From Megaleporinus macrocephalus (lineage: Eukaryota > Chordata > Actinopteri > Characiformes > Anostomidae): a stretch of DNA of 64,000 nucleotides. The notes beneath the pieces are model-generated. The model was not told the DNA's origin. It saw only the letters and a program-made list of their open reading frames with translations, and ran no database searches. Positions 12,961 through 25,040 of the stretch are shown here, piece by piece. The position numbers were made by a program, and so were the translations under genes. Position 1 is the stretch's first letter. Each line of letters starts with the position of its first letter. The stretch spans positions 28,413,349 to 28,477,348 of the forward strand of contig CM038702.1 in NCBI GenBank assembly GCA_021613375.1. Direction: 5' to 3'.

Positions 12961-13189
12961 TAACATTGAATGTGGATGATGTAAAAAAATATAAAACACG
13001 TTAGCAATGAAAAATTGTTCAGTTAAACCAGACTATGTATTAGCTTTAGAATATATAACTTTGCAAGTAATAAAAATTGACGTTGGGTTATCAGCAGCAA
13101 TATGTTGCGTCTTTCCTGCCTGTCTTTTACAGTTGTGAAGAGAAAAGGTTGAGCTCTCGGATTTGAATTTGAACTATAAAATCTGTTTT
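12961..13189. other. No gene recognised
   Basis: Short AT-rich spacer between two mobile-element relics. Confidence 0.4.
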
Positions 13190-14030
13190 TTGCCAACTAA
13201 AAAGCATGTTAAAAGGACACCTGTCATCCTCAAAAAAACAGTAAAGCTAGAAATACATAAATAAATGTACACACTACTAAGCAGTGATATGAAATTCATG
13301 CGCAGCTTTTCCAATTGTGTGTCCATGAACGAGCAGCTACATGCAACCCTTACATCACCAAGCACAAAGCGCTGGACTGTGGAGCAGTGAAACATTTGTT
13401 CTGAAAATTTGGAATGGCAAGTTACATTTCTCTATTTGGCCTATGGTCAAATATGGGTTTAGCAAATGCCGGGAAAATGTTACTTGCCTGACCACTTTGT
13501 GCTAACTGTAAAGTTTGGTGGAGGAGGGATAAGGCTATGGGGTTGTTTTTAAGAACCTGACCTAGACCCCTTAGTTCCAGTGAAGAGAATTCTTAATGCT
13601 TCAGCATACCAAGACGTTTTAGGCATCAGTATGTTTTGTGAACAGTTTGGAAAAAAAGTCCTTTTCTGTTCCAGCCTGACTGTGCCCTACTGCATAAAGC
13701 AGCTCCATAAAGACTGGTTAGGTGCATTTGGTGTGGAAAAGCTTGACTGTCGCGCACAGAGCCCTGACTTCAACCCCATTAAACACTTTTGTGATAAGCC
13801 AGCCAATAAAGCTGTCTGACTTCACGAATGCTCTTCTGGATGAATGGGCAAAAAATCCCACAGACACACTCCAAAAGTTTGTAGAAACTCTTCCAGACCA
13901 GTGGAAGTTGTAATAGCTGCAAAGACGGCACAAACTCCAAATTAATACCAATAGATTTAGAATGGGATGTCATAAAGCTCTCGGAGGAGTAATGTGTAGG
14001 AGGTCCAATACTTTTTGTCAAAGGTGTGCT
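13190..14030 (+). mobile_element. Degenerate Tc1-like DNA transposon
   Basis: About 13516-13550 translates to GGGIRLWGCF, the Tc1 block usually read GGGSxMLWGCF. About 13743-13790 gives LDCRAQSPDFNPIKHF, the family's SPDLNPIEHLW block. Further blocks follow: NALLDEWAKNPTDTLQKFVE and a tail ending with a decayed form of the CCAATACTTTTGTC terminal sequence near 14010. Stops and shifts separate the blocks. The same subfamily occurs reversed at 41.2-41.8 kb. Confidence 0.9.
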
Positions 14031-16164
14031 CCAAACGTTTACCACCGTATTCTTGTGACAAGATCACATCTGACCCCGCAAGACAAAGTCTCAGAGATTG
14101 TCTGCCAGGGGTGCATTTTTGAGGAAATGCAAAGTTCGAGTTTTACCTTAGTGTTCACTATTGAGAGCTAATGTTTAGGGGAATGTGGAGGCCATGTCTT
14201 GGCTCCTGTTGCAAAGTTTGTCTGGCCTGCAGCTGGCAATGGTCATTCCACTCTACTTTACCCCAAACCCCACCCACCCTCACACACACACACACACTTT
14301 CCTCTTCGTTTCTTGGTTACAGGTTTCTCACTCGCAATGTTTAATTTTTATTTGATGTATGTGTGTGCTTTACCCGTGTGGAGTTGGCTGATGGTTTGGG
14401 ATCAGAGTACAGAGCCAAATTACCCAAACCACACACAGACACACATGCACACTTACGATGGAACCTTTCCACTAATCCAAAAAAGAAACTGAAATGCTCC
14501 ACAAAGGCACTTTTGTGTTGGCGTGCTGTTGAGAATTTTGTTACTCAACAGAAAATGGAACACCTGCTGGGTTAAAATGACCATGTTGGCTTAACTCAGC
14601 AGTCTATGAGAAAGCTTCCCGTGAACTACATGTTTCACTCCCCTGTTGAAAGAGTTTCTTTAGCCTGTCATTTGACACAGGAACGCTGGTATTCAGGGAA
14701 TCTTCTATATGTCTCTGAACATTAAGATTGCATGCAATGTTTTACTAATCAAACTGCCCTTTTATAGCATAGTGGGTCAATATCACAGTAATCTAATGCT
14801 AAGCATGTACAAAAACCTTTTGGCTCTTCCTCTGTTCATTGACAGCACTGGGGGGTATTCTCTGTAAACACACAACAGTTCTGTGGTGAGTATAAAACGG
14901 AATCTAACAACATGCCAGTCCTGCTTTGCTTGTGAACACACCTAGATGAATGAACAAACGGCACACAGACATTACTACTTTACTACATAAGGTGTTAGGA
15001 CCGGACACTGATGCTTTGCTCTGTTCACACCTCTGCCAATTTCTACCTGTTTCTGCCTGTAATGACCAATTTCTGTCAAGCAGCTAATAGTTAGAAACAC
15101 ACTGGCACTCAAGCTTTTTGTAACTTGTTTAATCTTTAATATTTAAGCATATTAGAATACAACCAAGATGAATAAGCATTGTGTACCAATTGTGACATTG
15201 TTGTAATATTTGTTGTAACATTGTATTGGATTGCCCTACAGCATGCTAAAACATGGATCTTTGCTTGATCATTTTCCATGTCAGTGAAATTACTTATTTT
15301 CATAGCAGGTTCTTGGAAATATTGAGAGATAGAATTACAGGCAATTGCCTGCAGTCTGGTGAAAAACAGGGCTGGGCCTAATTTGATAGATATAGTTTTA
15401 AAGGCACTGTGTCCCACAACATCACAACACCAGGCTGCACTGTCTTCCTAATAGGTGTGCCATAACCTTACCTACTGCAGAGCCTCTGCCTTGTGATACA
15501 GTGATACTACACAAAAAAGACTATCATAACACACACACCCAATCAGAGCACACTTATCTTGAGTGTGGAAAGTAATCAGCTACATTTAACCAGCTGCCCT
15601 CGGCAGTGTATTTATTCATTTAAAATGACTTTTTGGTTAGAAGGAGTTGTGAAAATGTATTTCTTAAAGTTGAATTTGTACTTGAATATTTTCAGTGGAT
15701 GTTGAGTCTGGCAGTATTTTAATTTGCTGCTTTTCTTTCCTGTCAAAAACTAGCATTTACTAGCCAATGGAAAACTTGCTGTGCAGTTCTGCTTTACTTT
15801 TACAGTGGATACGAACTGCATTGTCTTTTCTGTTTTTTTCTTTTGTTTTATTCATGATTTTATGCCTGGTGCTTTATTTGCCATGATGTAACAGGACACA
15901 GTCCTCACTGTCCTCACGTTTTGTTACTGGTACTAAAAATGTCCTGTCGTTTAAACGCTTTTGATAAAAGATATCTCATAATCTTATGCAGGTTTGGAAA
16001 GAGTAGTAAAAATCTCTATATAGTAATGTTTCTGTAGCCATCATTTGAGTACAAGTCTTATTCTCTTTTCTAGTTCAGTACAACTTAGTACCGATTTTCA
16101 CTTTACAGGTGTGAACACGGGAATGGACAAAAAACCTGCCAAATGTTATTATCATTTTGGTTCA
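14031..16164. other. No gene recognised; short CA tract
   Basis: Intergenic sequence. A short CA tract lies at 14281-14297 and a second imperfect ACACAG stretch near 14430-14455. Open frames at 14199-14575 run through these tracts and look like artefacts. Confidence 0.45.
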
Positions 16165-16320
16165 GTCTGTGGCTGAATCTCAAATGGCTCGCCACTCTCT
16201 TTATAGTGTGTGACATAAGCCATAAAATTATGCATTCTATACCAAAATAGTGCACTGTCATACAATAAAATATGTAGTGCATGCCAGACTGGGCCTGTAT
16301 TTTCACTATGTTTTGATCAT
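16165..16320. mobile_element. Possible MITE fragment
   Basis: The string GGCTGAATCTCAAATGGC followed by CTCTTTATAGTG and AAATAGTGCACTGT resembles a fish repeat that I recall as beginning GGCTGAATCCCAAATGGC. Boundaries are uncertain. Confidence 0.4.
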
Positions 16321-18404
16321 GTTATTGTTATTATAGTGCCTAAACAGGCGAACAATGGTATGTTAAACAAACCCCTCAAAGCTAAACCCCTCAGGTAGAT
16401 AATATCCCCATAAACTTTGTGTTTTCCGTGTTAAATAAGCAGGATCGCCAGCTAAGCAAGGACGAGTGAAAAACACACACATGATTACTGCTGAAGAATA
16501 CAGCTGTTTTGTTACAGCTAAATTTCAACCAGCCATAAATTGCAGACACGGATAGGTATTCATGACAGCACTTCTAAAAAAAAAACAGCCTATGTTGTGT
16601 TTTGAATGATGATATGCTGACTTAACTGATCATTGACCAACACCAGACCAGCACTAGACCAGCATTGAATTTGTGCTTGTCTGTACACTAGCCTTTTTAA
16701 CAGGGAGTGGTGCACATGTGCACTGCAAATTGCGTAGTTGTCGGTAGCGACATGCATTCCGACTAATTTTGTTATCTGGGTATGTGCAAGAGTAAATGAA
16801 CAGTGAGACCGTTAATAATAATAAAGCACTGTTCCAGCAGATAGTATGGCTGACTACAACCACCCTTTTATCTGAAAGCTCCAGTGTAAAGAGGTAAAGA
16901 CACAATAATACAAATTTATCCGCAAGTAAAGGAACACATTTGAAAATATGTTCTGTTCTACAAAGTTAAGTGTATTTTTATACGTTTCTTATTGGGAGAC
17001 TAATTAACAAAAAAACAGAGGCAGACTCTTCACATGTGAGCTACAAACTTGTATAAGACTAGATGCTACTGAGGACTCGTCATCTTACATGAGTTGTTTT
17101 CTCCTCAGCAGACATTGTGCCAGAATGTTAGTAGTAAGCATTTCCTAATCAATTACAAGGGTGACATCTCTTTCTCTGCCCAAGGAAAACAGTTGCAGAG
17201 TCAGAGAAACTTGTAGCTGCATGTTGCTCATCGCTTCATTCACGTGTTGCATCAATCTGCCATTCATCTCATCCATTCTTTTGCCACATGAAAGCTGAAT
17301 AATGATTTAAAATTTGTTTAAGTAGCAGAGAAGGCTAGTAGTGTTAGACAAAGAGCTGTCAATCAGGCAGTTCTCAGATTCTTTTTAAGCTGTGTTTCAT
17401 CATATGTATATGTTTTTTGTATTATTCACACTCTGTTGGATGTTTAATAATAAAAACCTTAGGATTAATATAATCATTGATGTCAAACATATTTTACTCT
17501 GTGTTGCCTGGGACTTAAACATAGATGCTTCACTGAATAGTCAGTCTTTATATTTTCTCTGTCTTCTTGTGATGGAATGGAACAAGTACACATGTATTAA
17601 TTTCAGTATTTGAGTACTGACACTAACCAAGTACTTGAACACCTGTACACTTGTAGTACATACACACAGGAGTGTGCATAGTGTGAGTGTGGATATTGGT
17701 TGTGACCATGCAACCGATACCAGATGGTCAGCACTTTTATGCACAGACTTCTGAGACTGTGACTAAAAGTGGATGAGCATCATCCTGTAACAGTGCAGGT
17801 GTAGGTGGACTCACTTTGGTATAGATGCTATCAGTACTTTCTACCATGACTTTTTCTTCTGGTCCATTAGAGGTAATCATGCAAAAGATCAAAGTAAGCT
17901 CTAAAATGTACAATTACAAACAAGCCCAACTCCAGAATATGTAGCAAGAAGTGCTGACTTTGCAGTAGGAAAAAGCAAGATTGGAAAAAGAGGTAAGGAC
18001 AGTGAAAAGGAAAAAAGTTTAAAATAGCCTATTCACCCACTACCATTAAAAGTGACTCCCCTAAACGTCTTATTTGTAAGGTCATTTTCTCTTTGTAGAC
18101 TAAGACTAATAGAAATGTATACATACATTGGTTGGACACTTTACATAAATAATAATGACTTCTTCTTGTGCACTCAAAAAGCTCCATTAAGAAAAGTGTG
18201 CACTATTGCTATAACAGGTACATTAAATACACTTAAATGTATCTGATATGATATACTACATACTTAAATCTACAGCAGTGTACTGATCATTTTATTTGCT
18301 CATGCCTGCACCCTTATGATGTCAGTTGTATGCTACAGTCTGCTGTCCAAAATAATTGATCATTCTTTTAAATTAGCTAGAATAGGGAATGTGGCTTTTG
18401 CAAA
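16321..18404. other. No gene or repeat recognised
   Basis: AT-rich intergenic sequence. Short open frames carry no domain that I recognise. Confidence 0.4.
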
Positions 18405-18527
18405 CAGTGACAGTGTAAATGTAGAACTACAAGGTGCTCCTATATGGTAAGTGGAGCTGATAAAACAAACAATGATTGTAGAACAAGGAGATTGTTTTAA
18501 TGTTATGACCATCAGTGTACATTATAT
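18405..18527 (+). mobile_element. Fragment of fold-back MITE-like family
   Basis: Contains GTAGAACTACAAGGTGCTCC, then ATATGGTAAGTGGAGCTGAT, and ends TTTTAATGTTATGACCATCA. The reverse complement of the first two strings appears, with changes, near 34970-35025. Only the terminal portion of the family is present here. Confidence 0.6.
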
Positions 18528-18721
18528 ATAGTATATACACATATACACCTACTCATCCATCCATTCATACTGAAGTTCTTAGCAATGTTACAAAAACATT
18601 TTGAAAAATTAGGAAATTGGACTATAAAACCACACAAATGTTATACATTGAACTTGATGAAAAACAGGCAAGACCTGGAGTCCAAGGCCATACTGTTTAA
18701 TATATACCTATTACACTTCAT

Positions 18722-19540
18722 TTACACAGATGAGTCGAAACATAAGGACCACCTGCCTAATGTGTTGTAGGTCCTCCGTGTACCCCCGAAAGGAACTTAC
18801 AAGACCTCTAAAGTTGCCTTGTGATTTCTGGCACCAAAATGCTTTCCTTTAAATTTTCCTTTTAAAAAGATCTTTTAAGTCCTCCAAATTGTAAGGTGGA
18901 ACTGCCACAGATTGGAGGCAAATTTAGAGGCCAGGCCAACACCTGGAACTCTTCATCATGTTTCTCCAACTATCCACCACAATGAGTGTACTGTGGAAGG
19001 ATGCATTATACTGCTGAAAGAGGCCACTGCCATCTGGGAATACCATTGCCATGAAAGGGTATACCCTGGCACTTTGTGCTGTTTAGGTAGGTAGCATTTG
19101 TGAAATTCATGTTTACATGAATGCTGTAACCAGGGTTTCCCAGGCACAGCATTGGCCAGTGAATCACACTCCCTCCACAGTGTGTCCCCGGCCCATCACT
19201 TTCCCCGGCCCATCACTTTCCACATTGACTTTGACTTGGGCCGCAATAGCCCTTAAATGCCCAACCTCAGAGTTTGCACCTTCGCTCAAGTGGGTAGGTA
19301 CTTACCACGGCTGACCAGGAGCGCTCCAGAAGCCTTGCAGCTTCTGAGATGTTCTTACCGACTTGCCTTGCCAAAACGATTTGGCCCCTCTCAGAGTTGC
19401 TCAGTTCTCAATGCCTGCTTATTTCTCTTGCATCCAACACATTAACTACAAGCACTGACTGTTCATCTCATATATCCCAGACCTTGACATGCACCGTTAT
19501 GACGAGATAATCAACGTCATTCCCAACATGTGTAAGTGAT
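18722..19540 (-). mobile_element. Degenerate Tc1-like transposon, internally deleted
   Basis: The left end has ATAAGGACCACCTGCCTAAT, close to a common fish terminal repeat (ATTATGACCACCTGCCTAAT). The block near 19010-19060 (GCTGAAAGAGGCCACTGCC, then a short string ending CCATTGCCATGAAAG) is the reverse complement of a Tc1 transposase segment. Segments near 19330-19440 correspond to the N-terminal region, and the right end near 19495-19535 is degenerate. The central transposase is missing and the rest is broken. It shares the GGCCTCTTTCAGC core with the plus-strand copy at 20.9 kb. Confidence 0.82.
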
Positions 19541-20939
19541 CATAGTTGTGTTTTTTTTTGCTGTTAAACAATTATCCTTGGTATAAGATATGATGACAAT
19601 GACTTGTGACATCTGAATTATGCTTAGTGCTTCCATTGTGCTTATAACTCTATATTTGGTACATCTGTAAGGCATTTGCTTTCACAGTAGTCTGCAGCCG
19701 CTCATTACTTTGGACAAATATGCACTCAACTCTTAGACAGAAAACACAATCTTTGAAGATCACACAATCTTGGAAATATAATATAAAAATATTTTATTTT
19801 TAAATCTCATTTTCAGTGTTTTTTTTCTATTGGACAAAAAGATATAAAAAAGTTGTTAGTTTTGTTTTGTGGAACTGCTAAAGATGATTTTGTCATCCTT
19901 CTTCATCTATTGGCCTGTACTTGGGCTTTATTGCTTGAATAAATGTAAGCTCTGTTCTATATCATCAGAAAAAAATTCAGCTCAGTTGACTTTGTGCCAT
20001 GCTGGTGAACCACTTTAGATCACATTCAGATAGGTTGTTATTCTCCTCTCTTGCCAATGTGGCAAAATGCCTAATTCCGTCTTGCATTAGAATGGGCTCA
20101 AAAAAAAAAAGATGTTCACGTCAGAATCATTTATCTTTTCTCTCCTCACCCCATAGGCTTTCATGGTAGAGCAAGCCAAGTTAGCAGAGCTCTTGCGAAT
20201 GATTGTGCGTCTCGTGCTCCGTGCGTACACGTGAGGGGCTGTGTCTATATTTAGCAATTGCATTAATTATATACAGATTTCAGTGCATGCAATATTTAGT
20301 GCCTTCTACAGTATGAACAGTGTTGTAAATAAAGAACATCCCTTCATGGTTGTTCTGTTTGTCAGTGAAACTGTTCTTTTGCAACTTGTCTCTAACTGAA
20401 ATGCGTTTCTTCTGATTATAATAATGACGACGTTTAGTGGAGACAGTTGTGCCCTAGAGCAAATCACTCGAAAAGCACAACATCACAGAAGTGCTAGTAA
20501 ACAGCCTTGTGTTAAATCTGCCAGTTCTGACTGAGAGTCATCTTGGTACTGGGTATTCAAAAAATTAGTTTCCAGTAATATGAAATCATTTTTGTGGCAG
20601 GCATGAATATAGAATATTCATATATTCATATATGCTACAGATTTAAATAAATGTAAATACATGAATAAGTCTATTAATGTTTGTTTATAAATTTCTTAGA
20701 ATTCATAAAATGTTGAATAAAACATGTAAAAATGTCTTTTTCTAAATAGCTTGTAATATCAAGTCAGTAGTAATATAAAATACATAAAATACACATTCAG
20801 AAGTTATTCCAAATTTTAAACTGTGTTATTTGCCCGCAGGCAGGGAACTTTAAAGGAGTCACAATGTACAAAACTGTATTTACCCTTGTTACTCCTCGTC
20901 CTTTAAAAGTTCCGCAGGCTGAACAGATTTGCTAATCTA
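19541..20939. other. No gene or repeat recognised
   Basis: AT-rich intergenic sequence. Confidence 0.4.
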
Positions 20940-21470
20940 AAGTGTCTGCAATAGCCGCGCAAGCACTAAAAATGGAGCCTAAAGCATAAGAAAATTGTGA
21001 CCTGGTCCAATGAACCCCATTTTCTTTAACATCTGGCTGTGTGCTATTTACCTGGGAAGTGATGGCACAAGGATGCAGTGAGGGAAGAAGACAAGCCAGT
21101 GGAGGCTGTGTAATGCTCAGGGCAATTTACTGGTCTGGATATTCAAGGTGGCCTCTTTCAGCACGATAATGTGCCCTGCTACAGCACACATGTTATTCGG
21201 GTCAGGTATAAGGAAAATGTTACAGATCTCAAAATGTTGCTCTGGCCTGCAAATTCCCAATTGGATTAAGCATCTGTAGGATGTGCTGGAACGATCTGTC
21301 TGCAGTGGCTCCACCTGGCATTTTACAAGACTTCTAGTGCTGCTAATTTTAATTTCAGACATCACGGGGTATTTTCAGAGGCCTTGTAGAATCTGTGTTT
21401 GAGTTGGTTGATCTGACAGCATGTGGAAGACCAACAGCATAATAGACAGGTGGTTATAAAGAAAACATTT
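20940..21470 (+). mobile_element. Degenerate Tc1-like transposon, 3' part
   Basis: Translation from 21150 gives GLFQHDNVPCYSTH, the Tc1 block usually LFQQDNAPCHTA, which carries the second catalytic aspartate. Upstream, about 20990-21060, is a decayed form of the WSDESRF block. Downstream decayed pieces match the C-terminus and end near ACAGGTGGTTATAA, a relic of the terminal repeat. An internal deletion and stops disable it. Confidence 0.85.
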
Positions 21471-21499
21471 ATATGCACTTAATAATCTGATAACTGCAA

Positions 21500-21529
21500 C
21501 CCCCCCCCCCCCAAAAAAAAAAAAAAAAA
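21500..21529. repeat. C13 then A17 homopolymer pair
   Basis: Thirteen C residues followed directly by seventeen A residues. Homopolymer lengths are uncertain in most assemblies. Confidence 0.9.
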
Positions 21530-21808
21530 TTTGACAGAATGGAAACATGATAGTAATCATTTCTAGAATTTCTTTTTTAAAGTCTAATAATCCAACAACA
21601 GCTTTAATCTAGTCTAAGAGTAATCTGCCTACATGACCACTTGAATACACTTGAGATAACTGCTAAAAATTTAAGAAGTGAATTATAAGTTTGCACTCTA
21701 CACTGTTGTACAATAGCTACACCCTCTGCCTCTTCACCTCCACAGCCAGTAAGAGAAGTGCTCATTAGCAAATTAAATCAAATATCAGTATTAAATCAAA
21801 ACCTCGCC

Positions 21809-21849
<41 letters not shown>

Positions 21850-22639
21850 CTCCTTTAAGGCATTGTAGTGTTTTCAGACTCACTCATTTCAAGAGGAATT
21901 CAAGTAGACCATATGTAAGTGATGCTGCTGAGCTCTGAGCTCTGAGTTTCTGTATATATGTGTGTATTCCCAAAAGCATGTCAGGTTTCATATGTACAGT
22001 GAAGAGAAAACTGGGCAAGCGTTTCCTTTCTTGTCACTTATGTTTAACATTAAGAGGATCTGTATGCATGATTTCTTTCAGCTGGCTTGTTAGCATTTTT
22101 TTCCTTCCAGGAGCCTGATATGTAAAATCAGTTGAAGCCCCCTAGCTGGAGAAACAATGCCAGAGGCATTCTCTCGTAACTGTGAAGCCCAGATCCCAAA
22201 GGTTTCATCTCATACAGTGGGTGTATGTGGGCAAAAGATTGACAGACATCTTTTATATGACTACTGTGGTGCTCATGACCCTTTTAAGTATGGGTTTATA
22301 TACTGCTTACAATGTTTGTGCCAAAAAATAGAGTCCTGAGCCTAGCTTGGATGAAGTAGGCTTTTCAAAAGTTGCCTGACAGCAAGTTCTTGGTAATAAG
22401 CAGCTACAAGTCCTTCCATTTTTCGACTTCAGGATGTGGCAGGGGTTTATAGCCTCACTAAACACTTGGAAAGTCGGACCATTAGTGAAGAATTAGATGC
22501 CAACCCGAATACCTTGTCTCCATTTTGTGTTGAACTTTTTTGGTCATGGTCAGCTGTCTTTCGGGCCATGTCTCGCTAGGCTCAGTAGATTATTTCTGTC
22601 GATGGTTTTGTTAGTCTTTTGAGACTATTAAGTACAGTC
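21530..22639. other. No gene recognised; short AT repeat
   Basis: Intergenic. A TA dinucleotide tract lies at about 21812-21845. The remainder shows no coding signal. Confidence 0.45.
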
Positions 22640-22870
22640 CCCCTCCCTCCTTTTGTTGGAGTGACTCAGGAGGACCTTGATTTACATCTGCACACTGTGC
22701 AGAGTTACAGTTAATGTGCTCCCCCAGGACGTGATTGCACACTTCATCACCACGTTTGGCAGAAGCACAGAGGCTAACCCTGTTTGAACCCACTGTTTAC
22801 TGCTCTTAATGCAATCAGCCCCGGCTAATTCAGCCGAGTGCATGCGTCACAACAGCCTCACTAATGGGGT
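22640..22870. promoter_or_regulatory. Candidate conserved noncoding element
   Basis: This stretch is less AT-rich and has less simple sequence than its surroundings. It contains a perfect AP-1 type TGACTCA at 22662-22668 and homeodomain-like TAAT cores (GGCTAATTCAG, CACTAATGGGG). I see no coding signature. Calling it regulatory is inference only. Confidence 0.25.
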
Positions 22871-23342
22871 GGAGCGCTACTGTATGTACGCTGGAAACAC
22901 AGGCCTGGCTTCTTGTTTAGATTTGAATCAGCTGCTCTCTCTCTCCCTCTCCCTCTCCTTCTCTTTCTGTATCTGCTTTTTGTAAGAGCTTCAGGGAATG
23001 GTGCTACAGAGAAAAGGGTGCATGTGTGTGTGTGGGGGAGTGTAAACAGCAAGAGAGGGAGTGAACGTGCTAAATGTGAAAAGTCCCTGTTAGTGGCATA
23101 GTGAGGACTGAGACAGGGTGTCTCAGTAGCGTTGGGACTGAGGGAGGGTAGATAGGGACACAGCAGGAACAGTCCATGGATGGAGCTGTCAGTTATGGTA
23201 AGATCAACTCTGTTGTAAAGGTCTCTGTGAACATGCTCCCTTTCAATAGACATAAGTATAAAAAAATGCTGTTTAGTGTCGTCCACCCTGCTATGAAACA
23301 GAACCCTGTAGAAACCATGACATAACAAGTTGCAGAGGAAGC
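22871..23342. other. No gene recognised; CT-rich tract
   Basis: A CTCTCTCC-rich stretch lies near 22935-22970. The minus-strand open frame through it (22861-23328) is low complexity in part and has no domain that I recognise. Confidence 0.4.
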
Positions 23343-23460
<118 letters not shown>

Positions 23461-24539
23461 GGGTTTTAGCGTTTCTGAAAGTCATATGCTGGTAAGTTCC
23501 TGTTTTTGCTATTTTATGACCCCATTGTAAAAATCTGTTATTGCAACATCCTAAAACCAAGTAGGTCATGAGAAGAACTCTGTATACTTAAATGTACCTG
23601 AGTATTTCTAACAATGTCCTAAGCGAGACACCCAGAGATAAAGAGATAAATATTTAGAGCTGGCAGAAGTTCTGTACTACTGAAGCACTAGCAATCTGTT
23701 TAGGTTCAAGCCATGAAGTATTAAAGTATGTACTCTGAAATGTCTCAATGAAAAAAAGGGAAAGTACTTCTTTAAAAATAGAGATCCAACAATTCCTTTA
23801 AGGAAGGTAGCAATGGCGAGTCAATTCCAAATATACTCTTGGTCAATGAGTTGAAAAGCTTGGAGTCACAAATAGTAATGGGCTCACAAAAATGTTTTTC
23901 AGCACAACTATACATTTTTTCGGGGGAATAAAAAAAAACTGAAAATGTGTTTTTATAGAAGGCTGTGGGAAAGACGATGAGGCTGAGATTTGCTTTTGGA
24001 AGGTACTTATTTACATTTCTGTTACACCTTAAATAGTGCTGCAGTTACTTTGTAATGCCGGTGCACCATTAAGGTAATCGCTGCATCAGGTGCACCTGAA
24101 AAGTCGAGAGTGTGTATTAAGATCTGTATTAAGCGTGGGCTTGATGCTGTCACTGTCTTTGAATTCCTTTCTCATCAGCTTACTTTTCTTGCTTTTCCCG
24201 CATGCAGGGGGCCTGTAAACATGAAAGTAGCCAATCAAGTTCATTATGCTTTATTAGGTGCCTGAGTATAATTGCCAGATTAAAAAGACTTACCTCAATA
24301 GAGAGATTTAAAATAGACAATTAGGTTTGTAAAACTGAAGTATAAAGCTCTTTTTAAAATCTAGTAAGTAAAACTGACAGATTTCTATTTTAAAATATAG
24401 TGAGTACAAGCATTGGATGATGGAAATACACAAGTAAAGTACAGAAACCTAAAAAATGTCCAATGACATACATCTTGCCACCTCTTTAATGGTACTGCTA
24501 CAAAGTGACTTACCTTCATTCTAAAAGATAGAACATCTG
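23461..24539. other. No gene or repeat recognised
   Basis: AT-rich intergenic sequence. Confidence 0.4.
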
Positions 24540-25040
24540 GGAAATTATCTTTTTTTTTTTGCACCCATCATTTATGGAGTACCTCAAGGTTCCATGTAAG
24601 GTATTTTTTATGCTTTCTATTTAAGCTTCATCCAGGGTTCTATTTTTAAACCATTACCTGTCATTGTTATACTGATGATACACCTTTCTACTTTGTATTG
24701 AAACCTGGTGAGCATCATTGCCCCTTTTTGATTGCTTGTGAATGTCAAACATCTAATGGAAAATAAATCCAGTGACATACGAGGAAGGTAGAAGTCACAT
24801 TTGGCTCCTCTGATTCAGTAAGAAGTATTACTAACAACCTTAGGCTTCTGCTCACTATTAACAAAGTCCCTAATTTCAACTTTGAATTGGCCTTAAAATT
24901 TAAGAAACTAATGAACTTGTTGTGAGGGCAGCTTTTACCATCATACACCTCTTTGAGATTGGAAATCTCCCTTTCAACATTACCTCATGCCATGTCTTCT
25001 AGAAACATGTCTTTCAAGTTCAGAAAGAATATGCTTAGTT
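24540..25040 (+). mobile_element. Degenerate LINE reverse-transcriptase relic
   Basis: About 24573-24595 translates to GVPQGSM and a stop, matching the GVPQGSILGP motif of non-LTR retrotransposons. About 24655-24690 gives HYLSLLY-stop-DDTPF, a decayed YADDTQ active-site block, at the expected spacing. This arrangement is like L2 or related LINEs, but the clade is inferred. Stops and shifts are frequent and the element is dead. Confidence 0.7.
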
